The notes under the pieces: model-generated
Told to the model about the DNA's origin: nothing
Seen by the model: the letters and a program-made list of their open reading frames with translations, nothing else
Databases searched by the model: none
In this document: positions 14,962-24,083 of the stretch, piece after piece
Layout: the number at the start of each line of letters is the position of its first letter
Position numbering within the stretch: position 1 is the stretch's first letter
Made by a program: the position numbers and the translations under genes
NCBI GenBank assembly: GCA_016715995.1
Contig: JADJXF010000026.1
Location: 1 to 64,000 of the forward strand
Origin: Flavobacteriales bacterium
GTDB lineage: Bacteria; Bacteroidota; Bacteroidia; Flavobacteriales_F; PHOS-HE28
DNA: 64,000 bases
Direction of reading: 5' to 3'

Positions 14962-17034
14962 TTAGTCGCTGCTGATAGGGACATCGACCACCACGGATGT
15001 GCCGCTTCCAGGATGCGAATCCCAATGCACCTCTCCTTGCAGGTCCTTCACCCGGGCACGCACGCCGCTCATACCCATTCCGTCTTCATCCTCCCCCTCC
15101 GTGAACCCCACGCCATCATCCTCTACGATCAGGTTGAGGTTCCTCTCATCGCGGATCAGCTGAATTGTCAGGTGACGCGCCCGTGCATGCTTGAGCACGT
15201 TGGCGACCAGTTCCTGCACCACTTTGTACAGCGCGATCTCGGTAGGCTGGTCGATACGCTGATCGAAGCCGTGCGTGATCAGTTCCACCTCGAAGCTCCC
15301 AGGCTGGTGCAAGGACGCCTGCAAGGCACGCAACGCGGATTCAAGCCCCGCCTTCTGGAGCGTGGTGTTCGCCATGTCGTGCGCGATGCGTCGTACCTCC
15401 CCCACCGCTTCATCCACCATGCCCGCCAAGCGATCCAATCCTTCCGCATCACCGGCCGCGCGCTCGCGCACATCCTCGGCGATGGTGCTGCAGCGCATGC
15501 GAATGGCGCTCATAGTGCTGCCCAAGCGGTCGTGAAGGTCCTGTGCGATGCGCTCACGCTCCTTGCGTTGGCCGTCGAGCATGGCCTCCAGCGAAAGCAC
15601 CTCCTGATCCTTGAGCATCGCGGTCACCTGACGGCGATGCAGGTCCTCGCGCTGCTGCATGATCCGCTTGCGGTGCTGAAGGTTGCGCAGCAGCAGGCCG
15701 AGGAAGACGAGCAGGGCGATGGAGGACAGCACCATGGCATTCCGTTCCAGCGTTCGCCGACGGCGCTGCTCCTCGCGCAGGCTCACCTCGGTCTGAAGGT
15801 CCGCGATCCGTTCCTCACGCTGGTCTGCATCGTATTTCTCGCGCATCTCAGCGGTTACGAGCGCGTTCCCGACATGTTCGGAGAACAGGCTGTCCTGCAG
15901 CGCGCGCCCGCGGATGTGAAGGGCGAGCGCTTCCTCGGCCCGTCCCTGTTCCCGCAGGTTATCGGCGAGCGCTGAGACCGCTTCGAGTTCCATGGCTCGA
16001 TGGCCGGTCTGCTGGCACCACCGCAGCACATCACGGAGCATCCGTTCGCTAGCGGCCCGGTCCGTGGGCGCATCCATGATGCTTGCCAATCCCAGCAGCG
16101 CTTCCGCGCGTCCCGCTTCATCGCCGCTGGTCTCCGCGATGGCGATGACCTCACGGTACTGGGCCATGGCTTCCGGGGTCCTTCCCAGGCCAGCCAGGGC
16201 GACCGCGCGATTGCTCAGGGCCACCGACTCCGTCATCCGGTCGTCGTGCAGCCGGATGAGCACCAGGGCCGAATCGATGCAGGCCAGCAGGTCCTGATCC
16301 CGCCCCAAGCGGTGGTACACAGCACCGAGATTCAACAGCCCTGTGGCCAATCCCGCGTCATCACCGTTCTCCCGACGCATGGCGTTATGCGCCAGGTAAG
16401 TGGCGATCGCGTCGTCGTGCCGCAGCATGACCGCGTAGAGATCCGCGAGACCGAGGGTGCTCGCCATCACGCCTTCCTCGTCGTTCAGTCGCTTCCGGAT
16501 ATCAAGTCCGCGGAAAAGATGACTGGCGGCCTCCTCGAAACGGCCGGTGGACTGGAAGACACGCGCCAGCAGATTGTGGCAGCGGGCTGAAGCGGCCTCA
16601 TCACCCAATCCCTCGGTCCGCTGCAAGGCCTTGGTGAGGACCACCAGTGCCTCCTCGTAGCGCCCGATGCGCGTGAGCAGCGCACCCACCTTTTGCTCGC
16701 TGCTCACCATCGCCCGCACGTTGCCCATGCGTTCGTCGATCCCGAGGGCGGCGGTCAGGTACTGCAATGCCTCCTCGAAACGCTCCATCACCTCCAAGCT
16801 CATGCCTATGCGGCGGAAGGCGACGGCCATCTGGGCGCTGTCGCCTGCCACGCGCGACCGCTCCGCTGCCACATCGGCGTAATAGAGCGCGCTATCCGGA
16901 TCGATGTTGATCAACACCCACGAACGGTCCAGCAGCCAAGGGACTGCGACGGTTTGTGGCCAGGCGGTCCCTGAATGGACCATACCCAGGAGCACCAAAG
17001 CGCCGCTTCGCAGGACCGCGCCGTAAGAACGCAT
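14962..17034 (-). CDS. TPR-containing sensor histidine kinase (NarX/LuxR-partner type)
   Basis: A 690-residue kinase. After a signal-type N-terminus come TPR-like helical repeats to about residue 400 (for example RFEEALQYLTAALGI, RYEEALVVLTKALQ, RFEEAASHLFRGLDI), a coiled coil, one membrane helix near 431-450 (VLSSIALLVFLGLLL), then a HisKA_3 dimerisation domain with the phospho-acceptor His501 in LHDRLGSTM. The C-terminal HATPase has the N box ELVANVLKHA and the G boxes DDGVGF and GMGMSGVRARV. It should phosphorylate the LuxR-type regulator encoded two genes upstream. The sensor TPRs lie outside the cytoplasm and could bind a protein ligand. The ATG at 17034 is preferred over 17061, which would overlap the preceding gene. 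Confidence 0.9.
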   Translation of the reverse strand: MRSYGAVLRSGALVLLGMVHSGTAWPQTVAVPWLLDRSWVLINIDPDSALYYADVAAERSRVAGDSAQMAVAFRRIGMSLEVMERFEEALQYLTAALGIDERMGNVRAMVSSEQKVGALLTRIGRYEEALVVLTKALQRTEGLGDEAASARCHNLLARVFQSTGRFEEAASHLFRGLDIRKRLNDEEGVMASTLGLADLYAVMLRHDDAIATYLAHNAMRRENGDDAGLATGLLNLGAVYHRLGRDQDLLACIDSALVLIRLHDDRMTESVALSNRAVALAGLGRTPEAMAQYREVIAIAETSGDEAGRAEALLGLASIMDAPTDRAASERMLRDVLRWCQQTGHRAMELEAVSALADNLREQGRAEEALALHIRGRALQDSLFSEHVGNALVTAEMREKYDADQREERIADLQTEVSLREEQRRRRTLERNAMVLSSIALLVFLGLLLRNLQHRKRIMQQREDLHRRQVTAMLKDQEVLSLEAMLDGQRKERERIAQDLHDRLGSTMSAIRMRCSTIAEDVRERAAGDAEGLDRLAGMVDEAVGEVRRIAHDMANTTLQKAGLESALRALQASLHQPGSFEVELITHGFDQRIDQPTEIALYKVVQELVANVLKHARARHLTIQLIRDERNLNLIVEDDGVGFTEGEDEDGMGMSGVRARVKDLQGEVHWDSHPGSGTSVVVDVPISSD

Positions 17035-17047
17035 GACTAACCTGCAA

Positions 17048-17887
17048 TCACGGCTGGTCAACCGAATGCCGGACCGTGTTCATCGGATCGCCATCGCCAT
17101 CCGTGAAATGCGCATCCACAGGCGCTTTGTCAAAGTCCGTGACCGCGTGGTCGAAGAAGAGGAAGGCATGGCCATTCTTATCGCTCTTCGCGGCGAAGGC
17201 CACCCGGCCGTTTGGCACATCATGCGTGAAATTGAGGTCTTTCGATTTGGCGGCCATGTGCGCGTACCCGACAATGTATCGCTCGCCATCCACCTTCCCG
17301 CCGTTGATGTAGATCGTGATGTCCTCCAATGGAGGCATGGTCGGATCGGCATCCTGCCCTTGCGCCAGCCTGCACCGGGCGGGCTTACGGGTCTTTGGCT
17401 GGCCCGGCGTGCCGCCCTGCTCACCGGCCGCGTTGCCGTTCTGATCCAATACGAGCACCTCCACCTCCGTTATCTGGTTCCCGTTGAAGACGTAGGGGAA
17501 CTCGTGCTCGGTATGCACGAACACTCCTTTACCCAGGGAAAGGTCTGCCATAGCCTGGAAGGTGATCTGCCACACCGTGTCATTCACCACTTTTTCATTG
17601 CTCAGGTGGTAGGCCATGCCGGCCGCATGGGGAATCAAAGTGGAAAGCATCGGCCGGATATCATCCTTTCCGGCTTTCCACATCAGCAGGTAAGTGAAGG
17701 CACGGTCCAGCGCGAAATCCGGAATCCGGTCCACATCCTTGGCCTCGAAGCTCATGGACGTCGAACCAGGTGCTGCCCCATCACCGGGTGATGCGGCCGC
17801 CATCAGGTTGGATTGCTCCGGCGCGGTTTGGGACCCACACGCCATCAAGAAGGAAAATGCTGCGGAGAGAATGACTGTGTACTTCAT
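17048..17887 (-). CDS. Hypothetical lipoprotein in a two-component operon
   Basis: A 279-residue lipoprotein (FSFLMACGS, Cys at about 17). The mature part has an Ala/Ser/Gly-rich tether, a helical section (ALDRAFTYLLMWKAGKDDIRPML), and a beta-rich C-terminal half with Asp-rich turns (HFTDGDGDPMNTV). No family was recognised. It lies between the response regulator gene and the kinase gene on the same strand, 13 bases before the kinase start, so it may be a ligand or accessory sensor for the periplasmic TPR domain of the kinase. That role is inferred from position only. Confidence 0.7.
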   Translation of the reverse strand: MKYTVILSAAFSFLMACGSQTAPEQSNLMAAASPGDGAAPGSTSMSFEAKDVDRIPDFALDRAFTYLLMWKAGKDDIRPMLSTLIPHAAGMAYHLSNEKVVNDTVWQITFQAMADLSLGKGVFVHTEHEFPYVFNGNQITEVEVLVLDQNGNAAGEQGGTPGQPKTRKPARCRLAQGQDADPTMPPLEDITIYINGGKVDGERYIVGYAHMAAKSKDLNFTHDVPNGRVAFAAKSDKNGHAFLFFDHAVTDFDKAPVDAHFTDGDGDPMNTVRHSVDQP

Positions 17888-17915
17888 GGCTGATTGAATT
17901 GAGTGGTTTGAGTGA

Positions 17916-18575
17916 TCATGACATATCCAGATGCCAGCCCCGGTCCATGACGTATTTGACCAGGCCAGCGACATTGCTTATCCGCAGCTTCCGCATGATG
18001 TTCCTGCGATGGGTCTCGACGGTGCGGTGGCTGAGCCTCAACTCGTGAGCAATCTGATACGTGTTGCGCTCGAACGCCACCATGCACAGGATCTGCCGCT
18101 CACGGCGCGTTAGGATGACTCCATTGGACCGATCACCGTCATCCTCCTTCTCGGCGGCCTTCTTCAGGTCCTCCATGATCTCGCTGGCCAAGAAGGACCC
18201 GCCATTCATCACGGTCTTAAGCGCTTCCTTGAACTGCTTCCGACTGGTATTCTTCAGCAAATAGCCCGAGGCGCCAGCCTGCAATGCCTCTTGGACCATA
18301 TCCGACATATGGTACATGCTTAGCATCAGCACCTTGATATGCGGCTGTTTCAGTTTGATTCTCCGCATGGCCTCGATGCCATCAAAGCCCGGCGGCATGC
18401 TGATGTCCATGACCACCACATCCGGGAAACGCCGCTCAGCCAGTCGCACCGCTTCCTCCCCGCTCCGGGCCAAACCCACCACCGCATACGCCTCATCACC
18501 CTCCAGAAGCGCTTCGAGCCCTTCCAGGATGATGCCTTGATCATCGACCAGCAGCGTGCGGATGGGTGAGTCCAT
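17916..18575 (-). CDS. Response regulator, NarL/FixJ (LuxR HTH) family
   Basis: A 219-residue regulator. The receiver domain has the acidic pair DD (11-12), phospho-acceptor Asp57 in VVVMDISMP, Thr/Ser position in MLSMY and the Lys in YLLKN. The C-terminal LuxR-type helix-turn-helix is LTRRERQIL...NTYQIAHELRLSHRTVETHRRNIMRKL. It should bind DNA as a dimer when phosphorylated by the kinase downstream. The ATG at 18575 starts the receiver; the longer frame to 18686 adds sequence that includes a candidate -7 box. It is the first gene of the three-gene operon. Confidence 0.93.
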   Translation of the reverse strand: MDSPIRTLLVDDQGIILEGLEALLEGDEAYAVVGLARSGEEAVRLAERRFPDVVVMDISMPPGFDGIEAMRRIKLKQPHIKVLMLSMYHMSDMVQEALQAGASGYLLKNTSRKQFKEALKTVMNGGSFLASEIMEDLKKAAEKEDDGDRSNGVILTRRERQILCMVAFERNTYQIAHELRLSHRTVETHRRNIMRKLRISNVAGLVKYVMDRGWHLDMS

Positions 18576-18592
18576 GTCGGGTAGGCAACGGC

Positions 18593-18600
18593 CAAAGGTG
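18593..18600 (-). promoter_or_regulatory. Candidate -7 box for the two-component operon
   Basis: Minus-strand CACCTTTG, the same octamer as before moxR, 17 bases before the regulator ATG. It deviates from TAnnTTTG in the first base. Confidence 0.35.
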
Positions 18601-18797
18601 ACAAGCGCCTTCGTCAGAAAAAATACGTGTTTCTTGGTATTTTTCGGTTGAGCCGCCAGCCCTCGCTGGAAGGCGGACAGGCCCAACGCACTTTCGCGCC
18701 CCTACGGTGTTCAATGCTGCGTGACCGTATCGGACCACTGGACGGATGCAAGGACGGAGGCCGTGACCAACGGCGGCGGCGGCCTTCAGGCTGCTGA

Positions 18798-18805
18798 TAG
18801 CTTTG
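18798..18805 (+). promoter_or_regulatory. -7 box for the TonB receptor/DUF4249 pair
   Basis: TAGCTTTG, an exact TAnnTTTG, 14 bases before the receptor ATG. No -33 TTG at the usual distance is seen. Confidence 0.5.
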
Positions 18806-18819
18806 CCGCCCGTTCAGCC

Positions 18820-21240
18820 ATGCGTTTCCCGATGTTCCGGCGCTTCGTGCCCCTTCTTGCATTTCTTCTTACCGCCAGCGAGGCCGCGGCCCAGCGCTCC
18901 ATCACCATCAGCGGCTATGTGAAGGATGCCTCCAATGGCGAGGCCCTGATCGGCGCCAATGTGTATGTGAAGGAGACCATGCGCGGCACCGCCACCAACA
19001 CGTATGGCTATTACGTGCTGAACGTGGAGCCCGGACGGCACACCATCGCCGTGAGCTACATCGGCTATGAGGAGTTCACGCAAGTGGTGGAGGCCACCAT
19101 CGACCAGAAGCTCAACATCGCAATCAAGCCCATGGTCATCCAAGCACGCGAGTTCGAGGTGGTCGGTGAGCGCAAGAAGGAGAACACCGAAGGCACCCAG
19201 ATGGGCACCGTGGACCTGGATGTGCAACGGCTGAACACCTTGCCCGCGCTGCTTGGTGAGGTGGACATCCTGAAGACCATCCAATTCCTGCCCGGCGTGC
19301 AGAGCAACGGCGAGGGCAACAGCGGCTTCTATGTGCGCGGCGGTGGCCCGGACCAGAACCTGATCCTGCTGGACAATGCGACCGTGTACAACGCCAGCCA
19401 CCTCTTCGGCTTCTTCAGCGTGTTCAATGCCGATGCGGTGAAGAACATCGAGCTGATCAAGGGCGGCATGCCGGCCAACTACGGCGGGCGCATCTCCTCG
19501 GTGCTCGACATCAACATGAAGGAGGGCAACGACAAGGCGTTCCACGGGCAGGGCGGCATCGGGCTCATCAGTTCACGCCTCACCCTCGAAGGGCCCATCG
19601 TGAAGGACCGTGGCAGTTTCATCGTGAGTGGCCGGCGCACCTACATCGATATCCTTACCAAGCCCTTCATCAGCGACACCGCCGCCTTTGCCGGATCGGG
19701 CTATTACTTCTACGACCTCAACGCCAAGGCGAACTACCGGATCAGCGACAAGGACCAGGTCTTCCTAAGCGGCTACTTCGGCCGGGATGTGTTCACCTTC
19801 AGCGGCAGCGGCCAGGGCGACCCGAAATTCCGGATCCCTTGGGGCAACAGCACCGTGAGCGCCCGCTGGAACCATGTGTTCGGACCCAAGCTCTTCCTCA
19901 ACACCACCGCCACGTTCAGCGACTATACCTTCTCCTTCAACGGCGAGCAGGACCAGTTCAGCTTCCGCCTCTTCAGCGGGATCAAGGACTACGGCCTGAA
20001 GTTGGACCTGGCGCACTATCCCAGTGCGCGGCACCGCTTGAAGTACGGCGCGCAATACATCTACCATATCTACACCACCAGCACGGTGGAGTTCACCAGC
20101 GGCGATACGGAGTTCGACATCGCCAAACCGCCGAAACTGCACGCGCATGAGAGCGCGGTCTACGTGCTGGATGAATTCGACATTACCGATCAGCTTCGGA
20201 TCAACGCCGGACTGCGGGTGAGCCGTTTCGACCACGTGGGGCCTTATATCAACTTCCTGCTGGACGAACGCGAGCGCTACGAGGACGCTGACACCATCGC
20301 GTCCGGGAAGCGGATCAAGACCTACACCGGCATCGAGCCGCGCCTGAGCGCCCGTTACCGCATCGACGGCAACAGCAGCGTTAAGGCCTCGTTCAACCGC
20401 GGTCAGCAATACGTGCACCTGGCCAGCTTCAGCTCCATCGCGCTGCCCACCGATGTCTGGATCCCCAGCGGTACCCGCGTGAAGCCGCAGATCGGCACCC
20501 AGTACGCCGTGGGCTATTTCCGCGACCTGTTCAGCGATGTGGTGGAAGCGAGCGTTGAGGTGTACTACAAGGACATGGACAACCTGATCGAGTACCGCGA
20601 GGGCGCCGAGCCGCAGAGCAATGGCAACACGAATTACGACACGCAGTTGGTGTTCGGCGAGGGATACAGCTATGGGGCGGAGCTCTTCGTGAAGAAGCGC
20701 ACCGGCCGCATGAACGGCTGGCTGGGCTACACCTGGAGCAGGACCATGCGAACCTTCCCCGACATCAACAACGGCGAGGAATTCCCGAGCCGTTGGGACC
20801 GCCGCCACGACCTGAGCCTCGTGGTGGCCTATAACCTCAACAAGCGCTGGGACCTCGGCGGCACCTTCGTCTATGCCACCGGCCAGGCCGTGACCATCCC
20901 AGTGAACCGGTACTGGATCGAAGGGCGCCTCGTGAGCGAGTACACCGAGCGCAATGGTTACCGCATGGTCCCCTACCACCGGCTGGACCTGAGCGCCACC
21001 CTCAACGGCAGGACCACGAAGCAGCGGAAGGACCCGGCTACAGGCGCCGTCACCGAAGTGCCAAAGCGCTTCACGAGCAGTTGGACCTTCGGTGTGTACA
21101 ATGCCTACAATCGCCGCAATCCCTACTTCATCTACTTCGGAGCAGAAGGCAGTCCATCCGAAGGCAATTTCCGCGTCGCAGCCAAGCAGGTCTCGCTTTT
21201 CACCATCCTTCCCTCCGTGACATGGAACTTCAAGTTCTGA
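18820..21240 (+). CDS. TonB-dependent receptor with carboxypeptidase-like N-terminal domain
   Basis: An 806-residue outer membrane transporter. After the signal peptide (LLAFLLTASEAAAQ) comes a CarboxypepD_reg-like domain (ISGYVKDASNGEALIGANVYV, about 23-105), a plug domain with LLGEVDILKTIQFLPGVQSNGEGN and FYVRGGGPDQNLILLD, and a 22-strand-type barrel ending in an aromatic strand (ILPSVTWNFKF). Energised by TonB-ExbBD it would import a ligand that the sequence does not name. The next gene, a DUF4249 lipoprotein, overlaps its end by 19 bases; this receptor/DUF4249 pairing is common in Bacteroidota and suggests that the lipoprotein caps or feeds the receptor. Confidence 0.92.
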   Translation: MRFPMFRRFVPLLAFLLTASEAAAQRSITISGYVKDASNGEALIGANVYVKETMRGTATNTYGYYVLNVEPGRHTIAVSYIGYEEFTQVVEATIDQKLNIAIKPMVIQAREFEVVGERKKENTEGTQMGTVDLDVQRLNTLPALLGEVDILKTIQFLPGVQSNGEGNSGFYVRGGGPDQNLILLDNATVYNASHLFGFFSVFNADAVKNIELIKGGMPANYGGRISSVLDINMKEGNDKAFHGQGGIGLISSRLTLEGPIVKDRGSFIVSGRRTYIDILTKPFISDTAAFAGSGYYFYDLNAKANYRISDKDQVFLSGYFGRDVFTFSGSGQGDPKFRIPWGNSTVSARWNHVFGPKLFLNTTATFSDYTFSFNGEQDQFSFRLFSGIKDYGLKLDLAHYPSARHRLKYGAQYIYHIYTTSTVEFTSGDTEFDIAKPPKLHAHESAVYVLDEFDITDQLRINAGLRVSRFDHVGPYINFLLDERERYEDADTIASGKRIKTYTGIEPRLSARYRIDGNSSVKASFNRGQQYVHLASFSSIALPTDVWIPSGTRVKPQIGTQYAVGYFRDLFSDVVEASVEVYYKDMDNLIEYREGAEPQSNGNTNYDTQLVFGEGYSYGAELFVKKRTGRMNGWLGYTWSRTMRTFPDINNGEEFPSRWDRRHDLSLVVAYNLNKRWDLGGTFVYATGQAVTIPVNRYWIEGRLVSEYTERNGYRMVPYHRLDLSATLNGRTTKQRKDPATGAVTEVPKRFTSSWTFGVYNAYNRRNPYFIYFGAEGSPSEGNFRVAAKQVSLFTILPSVTWNFKF

Positions 21241-22202
21241 CGAACCGAATCCTCGGGTTCGCGCTTTCGGGCCTCTTGCTCAGCGGTTGCGAGAAGGAGA
21301 TCACGGTGGACCTGCCCGAGACCAAGGCCAAGGTCGTGGTGGAGGGGACCATCGAATCGGGCCAGCCACCAATCGTCATCCTTACCCGTACGCAGAGCTA
21401 CTTCGCGCCGACGAGTCTCTCGGCCATCGCATCCATCTTCATCCAGGATGCGCTGGTGACGGTGGACGACGGCGTGACCGTGCATGTGCTCGACCGCATC
21501 TGCAGCGACCTAATCCCCGATTCGCTGCTCGATGAAGCAGCCGCTGCAACGGGCATAAGCGCCGAACTGCTCGCCCAGGCCAGCATCTGCGTGTGGACCA
21601 AACTGGACAACAGCCTGCTCGGTGAAGAAGGCCGCACCTACCGCTTGCGCGTGGAGACCGACGGCAACTCGCTCACGAGCAGCACCAAGGTCCCCCCTGG
21701 AGTTGCCCTCGACAGCACTTGGTTCAAGCTGGCTGAGCAGCGGCCCGATGATGACAGCCTCGGCTTCCTCTGGGGACGCCTGAGCGACCCCGACACGGCG
21801 GGCAACGCCTATCGCTGGTTCGCGCGCCGCATCAGCTTGGGCGCGGACGGGGAACCCAAGGACAGCCGGTTCCTGGCACCGCTCTTCTCCGTGTTCGAGG
21901 ACCGCTATTTCAACGGCCTGCGCTTCGATTTCGCGTACAACCGGGGCGACGAGCCGTTCAGCAGCGCGGAGGATGACAACAACGCCGAGAGCGGGTACTT
22001 CAAGCGCGGCGATACCGTGGTTGTGAAATTCGCGAGCATCGGGCTGCGCGAGTACCGCTTCTACAACTCCGCCGCCAACAATATCGCTTCGCAAGGCGAT
22101 GTGTTCAGCACTCCGTCGAACGTGCAGAGCAACATCACCGGAGGGCTGGGCATCTGGGCCGGGCTGGGCACGCGTTTCGATACCGTGGTGTGCGTGCCGT
22201 GA
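21222..22202 (+). CDS. DUF4249 family lipoprotein
   Basis: A 326-residue lipoprotein with lipobox LLLSGCEKE (Cys near 23), followed by ITVDLPETKAKVVVEGTIE, the typical opening of DUF4249 proteins (C-E-K-x-I-x-x-x-LP). The body is beta-rich, and ends with QGDVFSTPSNVQSNITGG, GLGIWAG, also typical. Members accompany TonB receptors and are thought to be surface or periplasmic ligand-binding partners. It overlaps the receptor gene by 19 bases in another frame, so the two are translationally linked. The longer frame from 21081 is inside the receptor gene and is rejected as a start. Confidence 0.88.
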   Translation: MELQVLTNRILGFALSGLLLSGCEKEITVDLPETKAKVVVEGTIESGQPPIVILTRTQSYFAPTSLSAIASIFIQDALVTVDDGVTVHVLDRICSDLIPDSLLDEAAAATGISAELLAQASICVWTKLDNSLLGEEGRTYRLRVETDGNSLTSSTKVPPGVALDSTWFKLAEQRPDDDSLGFLWGRLSDPDTAGNAYRWFARRISLGADGEPKDSRFLAPLFSVFEDRYFNGLRFDFAYNRGDEPFSSAEDDNNAESGYFKRGDTVVVKFASIGLREYRFYNSAANNIASQGDVFSTPSNVQSNITGGLGIWAGLGTRFDTVVCVP

Positions 22203-22233
22203 TGATGGTCACATGCCGGTGATGCGTCGGGGT

Positions 22234-22241
22234 TAGATTTG
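22234..22241 (+). promoter_or_regulatory. -7 box for trxB
   Basis: TAGATTTG, an exact TAnnTTTG, 12 bases before the trxB ATG; the leader is predicted to be very short. Confidence 0.55.
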
Positions 22242-22253
22242 CCGCCCGCACAC

Positions 22254-23204
22254 ATGAGCACTTCGCCAGAGCACGTCAGCTGCCTCATCATCGGATCCGG
22301 TCCCGCCGGCTACTCCGCCGCCATCTACGCCGCCCGTGCCGACCTGAAGCCCGTGCTCTACGAAGGCCCGCTGCCCGGTGGCCAACTCACGCAGACCACA
22401 GAGGTGGACAATTACCCAGGCTATCCCAATGGCCGTTCTGGCCCGGATCTGATGGAGGACCTGAAGAAACAGGCCTTGCGGTTCGACACACAGGTGCGGC
22501 ACGGCTGGGTGACCAAGGTGGATTTCACCGGACCCATCCACAAGGTGTGGGTGGATGAGAAGACCGAGATCCATGCCGACACGGTGATCATCAGCACCGG
22601 CGCGAGCGCGAAGTGGCTGGGGCTGCCGAACGAGATCCGCCTGCGCGACATCGGCGGCGGCGTAACGGCCTGTGCGGTGTGCGATGGCTTCTTCTACCGC
22701 GGACAGACCGTGGTGCTCGTGGGCGCTGGCGATAGCGCCTGTGAGGAGGCCACTTATCTCGCCAAGCTCTGCCCCAAGGTGTTCATGCTCGTGCGCAGCG
22801 AAAAGTTCAGGGCCAGCAAGGCCATGCAGCACCGGGTGGAGAACACGCCGAACATCGAGGTGCTCTTCAATACCGAGGTGAAGGACGTGCTGGGCGATGA
22901 CCGCGTGGAAGGCGTGGTGGTGGTGAACAGCGTGACCAGTGAGGAGACCACCTTGGAGGCGACGGGCCTATTCCTTGCCATCGGTCACACGCCGGCCACA
23001 GAGATCTTCAAGGGATGGCTGGACATGGATGAGAAGGGCTACGTGAAGCACAAGCCGGACAGCACGCACACGAACATTCCCGGCGTGTTCGTGGCGGGCG
23101 ACGCGGCCGACAAGGTCTATCGGCAGGCGATCACCAGCGCGGGCAGCGGTTGCATGGCCGCATTGGATGCCGAGCGGTACTTGGCTGCGCGCGGGGCACA
23201 CTAG
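22254..23204 (+). CDS. trxB: Thioredoxin-disulfide reductase
   Basis: A 316-residue FAD/NADPH flavoenzyme that reduces thioredoxin. The FAD-binding GSGPAGYSAA is at about 14-23, the redox pair CAVC at 140-143 inside the NADPH domain, the NADPH motif VGAGDSACEEA follows at about 154-164, and the second FAD motif VFVAGDAADKVYRQAITSAGSG is near the C-terminus. All catalytic parts are intact. The ATG at 22254 is preferred because it follows the -7 box; an in-frame ATG at 22239 lies inside the box-to-start interval. It appears to be a single-gene transcript facing the DUF6090 array. Confidence 0.96.
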   Translation: MSTSPEHVSCLIIGSGPAGYSAAIYAARADLKPVLYEGPLPGGQLTQTTEVDNYPGYPNGRSGPDLMEDLKKQALRFDTQVRHGWVTKVDFTGPIHKVWVDEKTEIHADTVIISTGASAKWLGLPNEIRLRDIGGGVTACAVCDGFFYRGQTVVLVGAGDSACEEATYLAKLCPKVFMLVRSEKFRASKAMQHRVENTPNIEVLFNTEVKDVLGDDRVEGVVVVNSVTSEETTLEATGLFLAIGHTPATEIFKGWLDMDEKGYVKHKPDSTHTNIPGVFVAGDAADKVYRQAITSAGSGCMAALDAERYLAARGAH

Positions 23205-23271
23205 GCCCGGTACCTGCGCCTTTACCCGCTGAGCGCATGACGATTCCCTGAGCGATCGGCAACTGGGCTGA

Positions 23272-24000
23272 TCACCTCCGCGCCTCCAACTCCCGGTCGA
23301 TCATCTCTATCAGCGCCATGATCCTGCGTTCCACTCCTTGGTACCGCATGAGCATGAAGTCGCGCATGACCACATTCATCCGAAGCATGCCGTGGAAGGC
23401 CACGTCGTCCATCAGCGCGGTTGCATCCACCGGATGACCGGAAACGAACACCGTATCCAGCACCACTTTCGCGCTGATCTGCGGGGTCACTTGATTCACC
23501 TGGATGCTGCCGTCCATGTCGATCTCAAGCTGTCCGAGGTACTTGTACCGTTCGGAGTAGAGCTGGGTGATCGAGCGCCGAAGGCTATCGCTGGAAATGA
23601 GGTCGAAGCCGATCGACTTGAGGTTGTCGTATGCCGAGGTGTTGGTGGTGAGAATGGTGCCGCCCCAGATGTTCCCATAGTGGAAGCGCATGGTATCCGT
23701 GAACGGGATGCGCTCGTTGAGCTGGCGCAGCACGGCCAGGTTCGAGCTGCGGAGCTGATCATTGTGCTCGATGTTGAACTTGCAATCGGCAAGATCCATG
23801 GCCAGGTTCCCGTGCATCTCTTGCAACAGGGCCCGTTCCTGCGCACGCGACCTCCGTTCCGCATTCCAGTTGTTCACATTCAACGCGATCAATATCCCGA
23901 TCACCACCAGCACGATCTCGCCGATCGCGTACAAGAAGTAGCGGGAGAAGCGGTTCTCTTTCAACATGCGTTGGCGTATGGTGCGGAAGAATTTGATCAT
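23272..24000 (-). CDS. DUF6090 family membrane protein, paralogue 1
   Basis: 242 residues. The N-terminus MIKFFRTIRQRMLKENRF is basic and amphipathic, followed by one membrane helix (YAIGEIVLVVIGILIALNV, about 24-43) and a long helical, probably periplasmic part. A shared central motif is T-N-T-S-A-Y-D-N-L-K-S-I-G-F-D-L-I-S, then LRRSITQLY. It is the most downstream of six tandem same-strand paralogues. The family DUF6090 has no known function; Arg/Lys on the N-side of the helix predict an N-in, C-out topology. It is 83 bases after paralogue 2. Confidence 0.85.
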   Translation of the reverse strand: MIKFFRTIRQRMLKENRFSRYFLYAIGEIVLVVIGILIALNVNNWNAERRSRAQERALLQEMHGNLAMDLADCKFNIEHNDQLRSSNLAVLRQLNERIPFTDTMRFHYGNIWGGTILTTNTSAYDNLKSIGFDLISSDSLRRSITQLYSERYKYLGQLEIDMDGSIQVNQVTPQISAKVVLDTVFVSGHPVDATALMDDVAFHGMLRMNVVMRDFMLMRYQGVERRIMALIEMIDRELEARR

Positions 24001-24083
24001 TTGGTCGATACTGTTGATGATGCTGGGATCTGCATTTCCGACATTCGTTGGGTCAGAAGTTCAGGCTTGTATTCATTGGATCG

